Origin: Chloroflexota bacterium
GTDB taxonomy: Bacteria > Chloroflexota > Dehalococcoidia > Bin125
Direction of reading: 5' to 3'
Assembly (NCBI GenBank): GCA_026707335.1
Contig: JAPOXB010000176.1
Location: 1-24,913, forward strand
Length of the DNA stretch: 24,913 bases
Shown here: positions 7,133-15,302 of the stretch, piece by piece
Layout of the letters: each line of letters begins with the position of its first letter
Numbering within the stretch: position 1 is the stretch's first letter
Notes under the pieces: model-generated
The model's database searches: none
Told to the model about the DNA's origin: nothing
The model's input: the letters and a program-made list of their open reading frames with translations, nothing else
Translations under genes and position numbers: made by a program

Positions 7133-9331
7133 TCAGACGATGGTGTCGGGGTCTGCGTCGGTGATGCCTCGCACCGGGTCATAATACCCGAGCGGCCAGC
7201 GCCCGACGCCGGGCAAGAGCTCCTCGATGAACCCGTCCCGGCGGCGTCGCTCATACTCGCTCCGGTAGATCGAGACGATGTGCGGCTGGAGTTCACGGAG
7301 TATCTCCCGGGCGGGGCGTTCGCGGGTTCGCAGCTGGTCAACGAGACTGTCGATTCTTGGCGCCTCCCGCTCCGGGTAGTCCACGATTACGTCGCAGGCG
7401 TCGTCGTCGATCATGTGGAACCGCTCGGCCACGGCCGGGAAGTCGAGTTCCTTGCGAGCGTCTTGCACCCTGTTGCTGTCCGCGTCCACGGCCGTGCCGA
7501 ACAGCAACTCGAAGTAGGAGCGGACGGCCTCGGGGTCGTGCGGATCGAAGCCCGGCAGCTCGCGGACAACCCGCGCGATGTCCCTCCCCGAGCGATAGAC
7601 GCCGGGGGGTGACGAGTCATCCGGGGGCCGGAACACCAGCACACGCCCCGGCCTGCCGAGCCGTCCCTCGCGGTTACAACGTCCGGCCGCCTGGATGATG
7701 GAGTCGAGCGGGGCCTCGGCGCGGAACACCGTCGCGAAGTCGAGGTCGACGCCCGCCTCCACGACCTGCGTGCTGACGACACGGCAGGGTCTGCCAGCGG
7801 AAAGTCGCTCCCTGATCTCGGCGAGCACCTCGTCGCGATGTGCGCGGCAGAGGAGCGTCGAGAGGTGCAGAGCATCTGGATCGCCAAGGGCGTCGAGCAG
7901 TTCCGTCGCGTGGCGCTTCGTGTTGACGATGGCGAGCGCGCTCCGCTCCTCGCGTATCCACTCAGAGATGTCCGACCACTCGTTCGGTTCGGCGGTCCTC
8001 GAGAAGTCGTATTCGATGCGCTTGAGCGCCGCGAAGTGCCGGGCGTGGCCGGGAACGATGTCGTGGGCCGGGGTGTCCCTGAACTCGGGGACGAGATCGA
8101 ACGCGGGCTGTGTGGCAGTGGAGAGCACGACGCTGGCGCCGTAGCGCTCGGTGAGCTGCCGCAAGCCGTCGAGGATGGGGGCGAGCAAGCCGGCCGGCAG
8201 TGCCTGCGCCTCGTCCAAGATGATCACGCTGCCCGCGAGGTTGTGGAGCTTCTGGGTCTTGCCGCGGCGGTTCGAGAAGAGGCTCTCGAACAACTGCACG
8301 GTCGTGGTCACGACGATCGACGCGTCCCAGTTCTCGGCAGCGAGGCGCTGCCAGATGACGTCTGGAGCGGGGCTCCCGTCATCGCTTGCACTGTCTGCAC
8401 CCTCCACACCAGCCGAGTGGTGCTCCAGTATGACGCGCCCGGCGTCCTCGTAGTCGCGTTCGAAGATGCGCCGGTACACCCCGGCGGTCTGCTGGGTAAT
8501 GGTCGTGAAGGGGACGGCCACGACCACGCGGCGCATCCCGTGCTCGATTCCGTGCCGGAGGGCGAACGCCATTGCGGAGCGCGTCTTGCCGCCGCCGGTG
8601 GGGACGGCCAGCCGGAAGATGCCTGATGGTTTGGTGGCTGTGCGCAGGCAGGCGTCGTGCACCTCGCGGCGAATGCGGTTGACCTCCGTGTCGGGCCCCG
8701 GAGGCTCGCTTGCCAGGAAGACCTCGTAGCGACGCCAGAGTTCCGGGAGCGTCACGACGCTGCCACGGCTGGGAGGCGCACTGCCCAACCTGTGCGTCTC
8801 GGTATCGAGGCTATCGGCGTCGACGAGCGCCGAGTAGGTCATACGCAGGAAGAACTCCGCGGCGAGCGGGTCGCTCTGGATGTGCGGGGGGATGCCGGGA
8901 GCTGGCTGGTCCAGGAGGTCGGGTAGCTCCAATCGCAGGGCTTGGAGCGCTCGATTCGGGCCGGGGAGGTCCCGCTTCTCGCTCAGCCAGGTGCGATAAC
9001 CGGTCTGAGGATCGCCGAGGCCTCCGTGGTGCGCATGGATCAGATGCCCGACGTACCAGGGATGATCGTTCTTCTCCGCCAGCAGCGCGCCCGCGCACTT
9101 GTGGTCCGGGCCGGTCCTGCGTCCGCGCGTACCAGCCTCGCTCTCGCGAAGGTAGCGCTGCCACCCCGGGTCAGCCTTGCCCGCGTCATGCCAAAGGCCT
9201 GCGATGAAGGCAAGGTCGCCTCCGCCGAAGTGGTGAGCTCGCTCACGCGCAAGTTCGGCGACATTGCGTAGGTGGTCGGCTAGAGGTTGACGTTTCCCAC
9301 CGGCGTTTTCGGAGTGCGCGTAGAGCATCAT
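7133..9331 (-). CDS. cas3: Cas3 helicase-nuclease (HD plus DExH)
   Basis: The protein degrades target DNA after recruitment by the Cascade complex. With the start chosen at 9331 it has 732 residues: an N-terminal HD nuclease with His20, His48-Asp49 (GLWHDAGK) and a histidine cluster at 99-102 (IHAHHGG), then a superfamily 2 helicase with P-loop PTGGGKT (244-250), DEAQ (373-376) and a LSTATQP motif. The open frame extends 54 codons upstream to 9493, but that part (HAIQTIPPAPVIASG) is unlike Cas3. ATG-ATG at 9331-9326 has GGGAGG 10 nt ahead and begins directly with YAHSE, as Cas3 proteins do. It is the first gene of the operon. Confidence 0.95.
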   Translation of the reverse strand: MMLYAHSENAGGKRQPLADHLRNVAELARERAHHFGGGDLAFIAGLWHDAGKADPGWQRYLRESEAGTRGRRTGPDHKCAGALLAEKNDHPWYVGHLIHAHHGGLGDPQTGYRTWLSEKRDLPGPNRALQALRLELPDLLDQPAPGIPPHIQSDPLAAEFFLRMTYSALVDADSLDTETHRLGSAPPSRGSVVTLPELWRRYEVFLASEPPGPDTEVNRIRREVHDACLRTATKPSGIFRLAVPTGGGKTRSAMAFALRHGIEHGMRRVVVAVPFTTITQQTAGVYRRIFERDYEDAGRVILEHHSAGVEGADSASDDGSPAPDVIWQRLAAENWDASIVVTTTVQLFESLFSNRRGKTQKLHNLAGSVIILDEAQALPAGLLAPILDGLRQLTERYGASVVLSTATQPAFDLVPEFRDTPAHDIVPGHARHFAALKRIEYDFSRTAEPNEWSDISEWIREERSALAIVNTKRHATELLDALGDPDALHLSTLLCRAHRDEVLAEIRERLSAGRPCRVVSTQVVEAGVDLDFATVFRAEAPLDSIIQAAGRCNREGRLGRPGRVLVFRPPDDSSPPGVYRSGRDIARVVRELPGFDPHDPEAVRSYFELLFGTAVDADSNRVQDARKELDFPAVAERFHMIDDDACDVIVDYPEREAPRIDSLVDQLRTRERPAREILRELQPHIVSIYRSEYERRRRDGFIEELLPGVGRWPLGYYDPVRGITDADPDTIV

Positions 9332-9366
9332 GGGTACGATGCCTCCCCCTTGGCTGATCAAAGTGG

Positions 9367-9426
9367 GCCGGACCGAACGCTCCGGCCTGTGGTGAGCGGG
9401 AGCGACGCGCAACTCCCGAGCGTCGC
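9367..9426 (-). promoter_or_regulatory. Two hairpins ahead of cas3
   Basis: Two perfect inverted repeats lie just upstream of the chosen cas3 start: GGCCGGA/TCCGGCC at 9367-9388 (7-bp stem, 8-nt loop) and GCGACGC/GCGTCGC at about 9403-9426 (7-bp stem, 10-11-nt loop). Neither is followed by a T tract, so they are not typical terminators. They could be operators for a repressor of the cas operon or structure in the mRNA leader. GC-rich DNA yields such stems by chance more often, so certainty is low. Confidence 0.35.
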
Positions 9427-10050
9427 GAATCAACCTGCGAGAGTTCCCTGATGCTATCACTGGGGCGGGGGGGATGGTTTGGATCGCGTGCATTTCTAGG
9501 GATGTGCAGGAGAGCGCTGGGATCGGAGGGGCTGCCGGGAGGAGATGCGGGTGTGGCGCCGCGCACCGCCTTGCTCACGCTGTCACAACGCTCGTCGAAG
9601 ACGGCGCCTTACATCGCATTGAGGCGCTGCCTATTCCTAGGCTGTTCGATGATCTTGTCTTCAGCGCGGGGGCGCATGCCTTAAGCGGCGAGGCGGCAGG
9701 TTCACGGCCCACGAGTAGCGCAGCGTTTGGTGTGGATTGGAAGACCGAGATCTCCGGCCCGCACTACACGAGCGCCATGAGTCGACAGGGTCCGAGCGCC
9801 CGCACATGAATGGCCTCACCGCTCCTGAGGGCTCAGTGTCAGTCGGGGGCCTTCGAACATGGAAACGGTGGTGGCGACGGATTCGACGTGGGAGACAGGA
9901 AGGTTTGGTGGTGCCGTCCCAGCGCGAGACCGTGCCCCACACGAGCAGCACGCAGTCGGCGGTAGCGGGCGAAGACCGACTTCCCCGAGTCCGTGTCCTC
10001 GTCCTCTTCACCGGCGAGGGCGCAACGGCTGTCGACCCCTTGGTGCTGCC
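9427..10050. other. Intergenic stretch without a convincing gene
   Basis: About 620 bases between the cas3 leader and the Schlafen-like gene. Open frames exist on both strands (for example 9474-9809 plus and 9661-10011 minus), but they are Arg-, Ser- and Pro-rich, have no recognisable motif, and no ribosome binding site decides a start. The stretch should contain the promoter of the cas operon; I could not find a convincing -35/-10 pair. It may be a decayed gene remnant. Confidence 0.5.
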
Positions 10051-11793
10051 TCAGGCGAGACGGTACTCAAGGAGCGACGACCGGCCCGTGATAGCGGCGA
10101 CGCGCATGAGCAGTTCGCGGCCATTCGCGTCCGTCAGGTGCAACTCCTCCTGGCCCGGAACGAACGAGACGGGTTGCTGTTGCCCCCCGTTGATCGCGAT
10201 GTTCGAGGCGTAGAGGTACGTCCTGAAGCTCGTATCGAGTTTCGGGTTAAGGCGGCCCGAAAGGCCGGGGATGTGACCGGTCCCCTCCGGGAACACGACT
10301 GAGCCGCCGTCGGGGAGCGCAACGAGTTCGACTGCGAGCGCCCGTTCGGACGGAATCCAACCCTGCTCGACATGGGCGGAGCAGCCCTCCGCCGCGACAT
10401 AGACCGTCATCGGCAGGTGCACAGAGTGCAGGTCAAGGCGCGCCTCGCCGCCGGTATCGGTTGCGGCGCGCTTCCAAGTGTTGTTCGGGAAGAGCGCCAG
10501 GACATCCGCGCCGGCGAGCAAGAGTCCGTCCCGGCGCACCGTGATAACGACGTTTGCCGGCTCGGAGTCCGGCTCGGCGGCGGGCAGCGTGAGGCAAAGC
10601 TCGGAGCTGTCGATCAGCCGGAACTCCGGCTCCCTGCCGGTCAGTTCGCGTGTCTCGCGGCGGATGATCGGCACACCGTCGCCACGCCGCTCCATGAAGT
10701 AGCGCCTCCCGCCGGTGCTCTCAACGGAGCCTGCGTCCATGCGCCCGAGCACCGAGGTCAGTACCTCGTTCCGCGTCGACTGCCGCTCGCCCATGCTCTC
10801 GATCGTGAGGTTGTTCGGGAGCGAACCGGGCGAGCAGAGCTCGAGCCGGTCGGAGAAGATCGAGAGCCGGATGCGGCTCCCGCGGATCGAGTAGTCGCGG
10901 TGTACGACCGCGTTCACGATCGCCTCGAAGAGGGCCTGCACGCTGTACTCGGGGAGGTTCTCACGGGCAGGGGTCTTGCGCGCCCCGACGTGCATGTTGC
11001 GCACGGTGAAGGCGAGCGCCTGCGCGATCTGGCGGGCGATCGGCCCCGTAATCTCCTGCGCGTCGATCTGGCCCGACCCACGGTCCGCGCCCCGGTAACG
11101 GACGGCGGTGACGACGGCGTTCGGGAGGAGCTGCTCTGGTTGCGTGGTGCAGACCAGCACGCCAGCTACGGTCGCGCGCGTCACGCCGTGCTCGTCAGCG
11201 GCGAGCAGGCCGAGCTTCTCAAGGGCAACTTCCGGGTCGGCGAGGCCCTCAGCGCTGAGCAGCGGCTTCCACAGCTCCTCGTCGAGCGTGGCGAACCCGG
11301 TGTCGCCCACGGTTTGCTCGTCGAAGCTGCCGAACCGAACCTGGCCGCGCCGCTGCGCCAGTCTCATCCGCTCGTCCGGCGTCATCGGCTGCTTCGAGCT
11401 GCCGACGCGGACGTAGCTGCCCCCGGGACTGTCGTGCTGGGCGTGTCCCTCGGGGACCGCCACGAGCACGAAGGAGCGTTCGTCGAGCTCCAGGCGGTAC
11501 GCCTCCACCCGGATCGCCGGTCTGATCGAGTCCCTTGCGATCTCTCGGACGAGGGACTCCACCGCGTCGAGGCGCTCGCGGGACATGCCCGGCACGTCGC
11601 CCGCGTCCGTGATGCCGAAGAGCAGGACGCCGCCGCCCGCGTTGGCGAAGGCGGCGACCTCGTCGGCCCAGTCGTCGCGGTGATGCCGCGCGGGCCGGTC
11701 GCCCCGGAACTCGACCTCCTTGAACTCCCAGCCGCTGTCCTCACCCAGGCGCAGACGACTCCGGAGTTGGTCGTCGCTGTATGGCATCGTCAT
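10051..11793 (-). CDS. Schlafen/AlbA_2-domain protein with GHKL ATPase-like domain and beta-rich tail
   Basis: A 580-residue protein. Residues about 15-130 match the AlbA_2 (Schlafen-like) domain: WEFKEVEF, then DEVAAFANAGGGVLLFGITD and VPEGHAQHDSPGGSYVRVGSS. Glu18, Glu23 and Asp63 have a spacing similar to the acidic RNase site of mammalian Schlafens. A GHKL-type ATP-binding domain of the HATPase_c_4 kind follows near 270-340, with EAIVNAVVHRDY and DRLELCSPG. The last 180 or so residues are beta-rich and resemble a carboxypeptidase-regulatory or Ig-like fold (TDTGGEARLDL, then LTDANGRELLMRV and RSSLLEYR). Such proteins are usually called transcriptional regulators or defence ATPases; actual function is unknown. 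It lies on the cas strand about 700 bases upstream of cas3. Confidence 0.8.
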   Translation of the reverse strand: MTMPYSDDQLRSRLRLGEDSGWEFKEVEFRGDRPARHHRDDWADEVAAFANAGGGVLLFGITDAGDVPGMSRERLDAVESLVREIARDSIRPAIRVEAYRLELDERSFVLVAVPEGHAQHDSPGGSYVRVGSSKQPMTPDERMRLAQRRGQVRFGSFDEQTVGDTGFATLDEELWKPLLSAEGLADPEVALEKLGLLAADEHGVTRATVAGVLVCTTQPEQLLPNAVVTAVRYRGADRGSGQIDAQEITGPIARQIAQALAFTVRNMHVGARKTPARENLPEYSVQALFEAIVNAVVHRDYSIRGSRIRLSIFSDRLELCSPGSLPNNLTIESMGERQSTRNEVLTSVLGRMDAGSVESTGGRRYFMERRGDGVPIIRRETRELTGREPEFRLIDSSELCLTLPAAEPDSEPANVVITVRRDGLLLAGADVLALFPNNTWKRAATDTGGEARLDLHSVHLPMTVYVAAEGCSAHVEQGWIPSERALAVELVALPDGGSVVFPEGTGHIPGLSGRLNPKLDTSFRTYLYASNIAINGGQQQPVSFVPGQEELHLTDANGRELLMRVAAITGRSSLLEYRLA

Positions 11794-12193
11794 CGCTGGC
11801 TCAACCTGTTCCGAAGTTCACCGCGGCTGCTCCATGTTCCACGCAACGCCGGACGACTCCGACATCCCGGCAGGAGTCAGTCACCCCCTGCGGCGCAGAC
11901 GGGGGTGAGCCGAGGCGGATTCAAGTGCCGCATGTTCACTCTACTTTACGCCGAGCAGCGGGTCGGCCGGCTCGCAGAGCGACCTGGGTGTTCATACGCT
12001 TCCTGTACTGACGGCGGCGCAGGCGCGGGCGGGCCGAGGCGTGGACCGGACGCGGCGTCGGACGGAGACGCCGCGCCGGAGCGCCGATGACGCAGTGGGT
12101 CTCTCAGGCCGTCGCCAACACCAGCAAAAGGACTGACGATCGGGGGGGGCTGCGACGTGAGTCGGGTGCCGTGACACCGACCATTGCCAGCGT
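11794..12193. promoter_or_regulatory. Divergent intergenic region with two strong hairpins
   Basis: About 400 bases between the Schlafen-like gene (minus) and the split gene (plus), which are transcribed away from each other, so both promoters should be here. It holds a perfect 8-bp inverted repeat TCACCCCC/GGGGGTGA (11881-11908, 12-nt loop) about 90 nt upstream of the Schlafen-like start, and a perfect 9-bp one, CGCGGCGTC/GACGCCGCG (12051-12075, 7-nt loop). Neither has a T tract. The first is a candidate operator. I see no gene. Confidence 0.4.
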
Positions 12194-12653
12194 GTGCCCA
12201 GCCTTGAGAGTACCCTGAGTTGGCGTCGTACGAACTGGCTAGGGGAGTTTGGCAAGCACAACGGAGGCCGAGTCGAGGTGTCGTGGGGGCAGGATTCGAG
12301 CGTCGTCGACGAAGCTGCGGCAGCAGGGATGGCCGCGTACGTTCAATGCATGGACGAAATCACGAGGCGGTCGGTCTTCATTCGCGACTTCTACAACCTG
12401 AGCCTAGACCGGTTCCCCCAAGGCGGTCGTGGCAGAGACCATTGGGCTGCAGATGCGCAAGACCTGGAGCTGATCGCGAAGGCCTCACTGGCTGCTCACA
12501 GGGCCGTCTGGGACGAGGCATCGCTGTGGCTCAAGAGGGACTGGCATGCGGGTGAGATTCTCGGTCGCATCGAGAAAGTGAATCCGTCGTTCTATCCCCA
12601 GCCAGTCAGAGAATCGCAAGTCTATGATAGCGGGCCGCTGAGGGCTAGTTGGG
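12194..12653 (+). pseudogene. 5' part of a hypothetical gene split by the IS1595-family element
   Basis: The frame opens with GTG at 12194 (an in-frame stop at 12158 limits any upstream start) and is cut at codon 154 by the insertion sequence; reading on into the inverted repeat adds Gly-Gly-Leu and stops at 12664. The product is soluble, with a helical middle part (DAQDLELIAKASLAAHRAVWDEASLWLKRDW). No ribosome binding site is obvious. If the element (12654-15325) and one target duplication (15326-15333) are removed, the frame continues without shift into 15334-15620 and gives a 248-residue protein. I do not recognise the family. A shortened 156-residue product could still be made. Confidence 0.75.
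12646..12653 (+). repeat. Target-site duplication, left copy
   Basis: TAGTTGGG, matched by TAGCTGGG at 15326-15333 on the other side of the element. The one difference (T/C) implies a point mutation after insertion. In the split gene it turns Ser-Trp codons AGT TGG into AGC TGG, which is silent. Confidence 0.88.
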
Positions 12654-12676
12654 GGGGATTATAACCCTAACTTGAC
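12654..12676 (+). repeat. Left terminal inverted repeat of the IS element
   Basis: 23 bases identical to the reverse complement of 15303-15325. The inner end overlaps a perfect TTGACA hexamer (12672-12677) that points into the transposase gene. The preceding GGG belongs to the target duplication, so the G run at 12651-12657 spans the junction. Confidence 0.93.
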
Positions 12677-12700
12677 AAGTTAATGAAAAGTCCCTAATCT
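12672..12700 (+). promoter_or_regulatory. Candidate transposase promoter starting in the inverted repeat
   Basis: A perfect -35 hexamer TTGACA (12672-12677) is followed after 17 nt by TAATCT (12695-12700), a weak -10. Transcription would begin close to the ATG at 12707, so the mRNA could be almost leaderless; the only Shine-Dalgarno-like GGAGG ends one base before the ATG, too close for normal use. Confidence 0.4.
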
Positions 12701-12706
12701 GGAGGC

Positions 12707-13666
12707 ATGGTTACCAGCGCTCCCGGCAAGGCACACCGCGAGGGCATCTCCCTCATTGAGCTGTACCAGCTCTTCCCGAACGACGAGCAGGCGCGGGAGT
12801 GGTTCGAGGCGCTGGTCTGGCCGAACGGGCGGGCCTGCCCGCACTGCGGCAGCGTCACGACCCGCGAGGTTCCCAACGCGAAGCCCATGCCCTACTGGTG
12901 CACGGACTGCCGCGACTACTTCAGCGTCAAGACCGGCACGGCCATGCAATCGTCCAAGCTCGGCTACCAGAAGTGGGCGATGGCGATCTACCTGGAAGTC
13001 ACGAGCCTCAAGGGCGTCTCGTCCATGAAGCTGCACCGCGATCTGAAAATCAGCCAGAAGGCGGCCTGGTTCATGCTCCACCGCATCCGCGAGGCGTTCA
13101 CCGATGAGGGCGGCCCCTTCGCGGGTCCGGTGGAAGTGGACGAGATGTACGTGGGCGGACGGGAAGCCAACAAGCCGGAGCACAAGCGCGGGCAGGACGC
13201 CAAGATGGCCGTGGTCGGCGCGAAGGATCGGGCGACGGGCCAGGTGCGGGCCGAAGCCATCGGCACGGCCCACGGGGACACGCTCCGCGCCTTCGTCCGC
13301 AAGCACGCGGCTCCCGGCGCGGCGGTCTACTCAGACGGGCATGGGGCGTACACGCTGCTGGATGGGGAGTACGACCACAAGGCGGTCGCCCATTCGGTCG
13401 GCACCTACGTGATCGGGGACACCCGCTCCAACGGCATCGAGAGCTTCTGGTCCATGTTCCGGCGCGGCTACCACGGCACGTATCACAAGATCAGCCCCAA
13501 GCACCTCAACCGCTACGTGCAGCAGTTCGCGGGGAAGCACAACCTCCGGGAGTCAGACACGCTCGCGCAGATGGCTCACGTCGCCGCCGGCCTCGTCGGG
13601 CGTCGGCTCCTCTACCGCGGCCTCGTCGCTGACAACGGGCTGGCGTCGGGGACGCGGTCCGCCTAG
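12707..13666 (+). CDS. IS1595-family (ISXO2-like) transposase
   Basis: A 319-residue transposase. An N-terminal zinc ribbon has Cys44/Cys47 (CPHC) and Cys65/Cys68 (CTDC), followed by a helix-turn-helix region (LKGVSSMKLHRDLKISQKAAWFMLHRIREAF). The ISXO2-like DDE catalytic domain has Asp145 (VEVDEMYVGG), Asp210 (VYSDGHGAY) and Glu245 (SNGIESFWSMFRRGYHGTYHK). It cuts and joins the element's ends as the mobility enzyme. The frame is full length with no visible damage, so the element may still be active. The ATG lies 30 bases inside the left inverted repeat. A perfect hairpin terminator follows 137 bases after the stop. Confidence 0.95.
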   Translation: MVTSAPGKAHREGISLIELYQLFPNDEQAREWFEALVWPNGRACPHCGSVTTREVPNAKPMPYWCTDCRDYFSVKTGTAMQSSKLGYQKWAMAIYLEVTSLKGVSSMKLHRDLKISQKAAWFMLHRIREAFTDEGGPFAGPVEVDEMYVGGREANKPEHKRGQDAKMAVVGAKDRATGQVRAEAIGTAHGDTLRAFVRKHAAPGAAVYSDGHGAYTLLDGEYDHKAVAHSVGTYVIGDTRSNGIESFWSMFRRGYHGTYHKISPKHLNRYVQQFAGKHNLRESDTLAQMAHVAAGLVGRRLLYRGLVADNGLASGTRSA

Positions 13667-13750
13667 GAGCTTCGCCGCCACGGCCTCCACGCTCGCGCCC
13701 CGGTAGAACGGATTGCGGCTCTCCACATCGGGCAGGCGGTCTTCGATCAT
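13553..13750 (-). CDS. Possible 65-residue protein overlapping the transposase 3' end
   Basis: The first 28 residues (MIEDRLPDVESRNPFYRGA, then SVEAVAAKLLG) lie outside the transposase gene and read like a real peptide, with the pattern NPFYRGAxxExxAxxLL. The remaining part is antisense to the last 114 bases of the transposase, and its Pro/Glu-rich sequence may only mirror that gene. The ribosome binding site is weak. It would be a convergent passenger gene; it could equally be chance. Low confidence. Confidence 0.33.
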   Translation of the reverse strand: MIEDRLPDVESRNPFYRGASVEAVAAKLLGGPRPRRQPVVSDEAAVEEPTPDEAGGDVSHLRERV

Positions 13751-13802
13751 GCCGTCACGCTACCACGGAATGGTCGCCTAGCGTACGCTGGCATCCCACG
13801 AG

Positions 13803-13828
13803 AAAACCCCCGTGCCATCGGGGGTTTT
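13803..13828 (+). terminator. Perfect hairpin terminator, usable from both strands
   Basis: AAAACCCCC (13803-13811) pairs with GGGGGTTTT (13820-13828) around an 8-nt loop. The T tract on one strand and A tract on the other make it a typical factor-independent terminator in either direction. It separates the transposase from the passenger genes inside the element. Confidence 0.88.
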
Positions 13829-13831
13829 AGT

Positions 13832-13877
13832 TGGCCGAGCTAGGACGGCCAGGGGTGCGGGTTCCGAAGCCTGCCCC
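13832..13877 (+). other. Two further hairpins directly after the terminator
   Basis: TGGCCG/CGGCCA (13832-13851, 8-nt loop) is followed at once by a stem of about 9 bp with one bulge, GGGG(T)GCGGG/CCTGCCCC (13852-13877, loop TTCCGAAG). Together with the terminator this makes three stems in 75 bases. The stretch 13667-14054 is otherwise without a firm gene. It may encode a small structured RNA or be part of the element's transposition or regulatory DNA; no known RNA family is recognised. Confidence 0.3.
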
Positions 13878-14054
13878 CAAACAATACCCGCCATGCTTAG
13901 GAAACTGCAAGATGCGGTGCGCCGCTGCCTTGCCAAATTCGAGCCATAGCCCGCACCCCCACCAAGAAAACGGCGCACCCGTCATGCCCACGACTGCGAG
14001 TGCTGGGAGCCGCTCACCAGCTGGGATCAATTGCGGCGCTGAGGAGGGGCTGAC

Positions 14055-14276
14055 ATGTTCGATCTCCTGTTAGGAATCTTCCCCATGATCGGCCGCTTTC
14101 TGTGGCGGCTCGTGCCCAAGCGCACGGAGTACCGAGGCGGCGACGGTGGCCAGATCCATATCGTTGCGGGCACGATTGAGAACCTTGGGACCATCTCGGC
14201 CGATGGCGGTGCTGTGCACACGGAGCCGCCCTGGTGGCGGAGAGCGCCATGGCGGTGGCGACGCTCGATCGACTAG
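14055..14276 (+). CDS. Small hypothetical passenger protein of the IS element
   Basis: A 73-residue frame with an ATG preceded by GAGGAGG at good distance (start of the sequence GAGGAGGGGCTGAC). The N terminus is hydrophobic and amphipathic (MFDLLLGIFPMIGRFLWRLV), then GGQIHIVAGTIENLGTISADG, which resembles a short beta-solenoid turn, and a Trp/Arg-rich C terminus. It converges with the next gene, with 7 nt between stop codons. I do not recognise the family. The ribosome binding site and convergence favour a real gene. Confidence 0.55.
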   Translation: MFDLLLGIFPMIGRFLWRLVPKRTEYRGGDGGQIHIVAGTIENLGTISADGGAVHTEPPWWRRAPWRWRRSID

Positions 14277-14283
14277 CGCCTTG

Positions 14284-14958
14284 TCACCAGCCAATGATGT
14301 AATTCATCTCCGGGAGGGTCGGCGTGAAGTAGCACCACGCCCAAGCTGTATTGGCGTTTCCGTTCTCCCGGTTTCGTGCGATCCACTGGGCGCGCTCTTC
14401 TGGGCCTGAACTCATCGATCGCCAAAACCCACTTTGAACCAGCATCACGCGAACGCCTTGGAGCTCGTCGTACAACGCGGGTGTCGGGTCCCCAAGGCTT
14501 TGAGGTCCCCCGTCATCAAGCAGGTGCACGTTCGTCAGAACGCGCCCCCACCGCACATCGCCGAGGTCGAGGTGCAGCCGCCCGAAAAGGCGCTCTCGAA
14601 GCAGGTAGTCAAATCCAGCATCGTGCACGATGGTCCAATAGCGCAGGCTGTCCTGGTAGGCCTCGATCTGCGTGGAGGGATGGGCTGGTGGAGTGAACTG
14701 GCGATAGTGCCGCTCTTCCGCTTCAAGGAACGTGTCAATCGAAGCCACCTCTTCGCGGAATCGACACGGATTTTCACGATGCTCGCGGGCGGCTTCCAGA
14801 ATCTGCATGCTCCCCCACAGCGCCGACTCAAAAAGCTCGTCCTGCGCCCACCTCCACCGCGCGAGTTCGTCATCGGTAAATGGCGCAGGTTGGCAGGCGC
14901 TCACGCCTGCAAGTAGCACGACCCCTGCGATGAGGCCGACGGCGGCCGCGCCTTTCAT
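14284..14958 (-). CDS. Predicted lipoprotein carried by the IS element
   Basis: A 224-residue protein with a lipoprotein signal: short hydrophobic stretch MKGAAAVGLIAGVVLLAG and a lipobox VSAC with Cys22 as the lipid-modified residue. The mature part is helical in its first half (DDELARWRWAQDELFESALWGSMQ, EERHYRQF) and has several Trp and Tyr residues. No family is recognised. It should be anchored on the outer face of the cytoplasmic membrane. It lies 38 nt after the 91-residue gene on the same strand and probably shares its transcript. A lipoprotein as IS passenger is unusual; it brings no obvious transposition function. The ribosome binding site is weak. Confidence 0.65.
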   Translation of the reverse strand: MKGAAAVGLIAGVVLLAGVSACQPAPFTDDELARWRWAQDELFESALWGSMQILEAAREHRENPCRFREEVASIDTFLEAEERHYRQFTPPAHPSTQIEAYQDSLRYWTIVHDAGFDYLLRERLFGRLHLDLGDVRWGRVLTNVHLLDDGGPQSLGDPTPALYDELQGVRVMLVQSGFWRSMSSGPEERAQWIARNRENGNANTAWAWCYFTPTLPEMNYIIGW

Positions 14959-14996
14959 GCCGGAAGCGAAGTTTGGAGCCGTGGTGTAGCCTGCCG

Positions 14997-15272
14997 CTAT
15001 GAATCCTGCTCCGAAAGCTCCCGAATCCCGTCGTTCAGTTGGCGATTCATGCCGCGCAGAACGTTCTGCACTCCCTCAATCCCAAGAGGGTGAAACCCTT
15101 GAAGCAATGCTTGTTGCGTACTTCCAAGCGTGTCCAGCAGGGCTCGCCGAGTTTCTGGATCGGTACTGCATACCGCCGCCGCAACCGAGTCGATAAAGAG
15201 ACTCACCGCCCGTGCACCAGCCAGGGCGTCTATGTCACTGGGGCGATCGGGTTGGCGTCCACCATTTTCCAT
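14997..15272 (-). CDS. Small hypothetical passenger protein, 91 residues
   Basis: The frame encodes a hydrophilic, mostly helical protein (ALAGARAVSLFIDSVAAAV, RRALLDTLGSTQQALLQGF, GVQNVLRGMNRQLNDGIREL) without a signal peptide or known motif. The ATG at 15272 lies 30 bases inside the right inverted repeat, the mirror position of the transposase start, so it is the first passenger gene from that end. The overlapping plus-strand frame (15039-15320) is less protein-like. Function unknown. Confidence 0.5.
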   Translation of the reverse strand: MENGGRQPDRPSDIDALAGARAVSLFIDSVAAAVCSTDPETRRALLDTLGSTQQALLQGFHPLGIEGVQNVLRGMNRQLNDGIRELSEQDS

Positions 15273-15302
15273 GCCAGCACGCTACCCGTCCCCGCAGCTA
15301 GC

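Noticed and set aside
9332..9493. Extended N terminus of cas3
   Set aside because: The 54 added residues do not resemble Cas3, while the ATG at 9331 has a good ribosome binding site and begins at the expected position before the HD domain.
9661..10011. Minus-strand frame of 116 codons between cas3 and the Schlafen-like gene
   Set aside because: Arg-rich, without motif, start signal or neighbour coupling; more likely chance or a decayed remnant.
10372..12090. Plus-strand open frame of 572 codons
   Set aside because: Antisense shadow of the Schlafen-like gene with no motif; composition typical of GC-rich antisense frames.
13831..13905. Possible tRNA-like sequence (GGTTCCGAAGCC)
   Set aside because: The T-arm resemblance is partial; I could not build an acceptor stem, D arm or anticodon arm around it.
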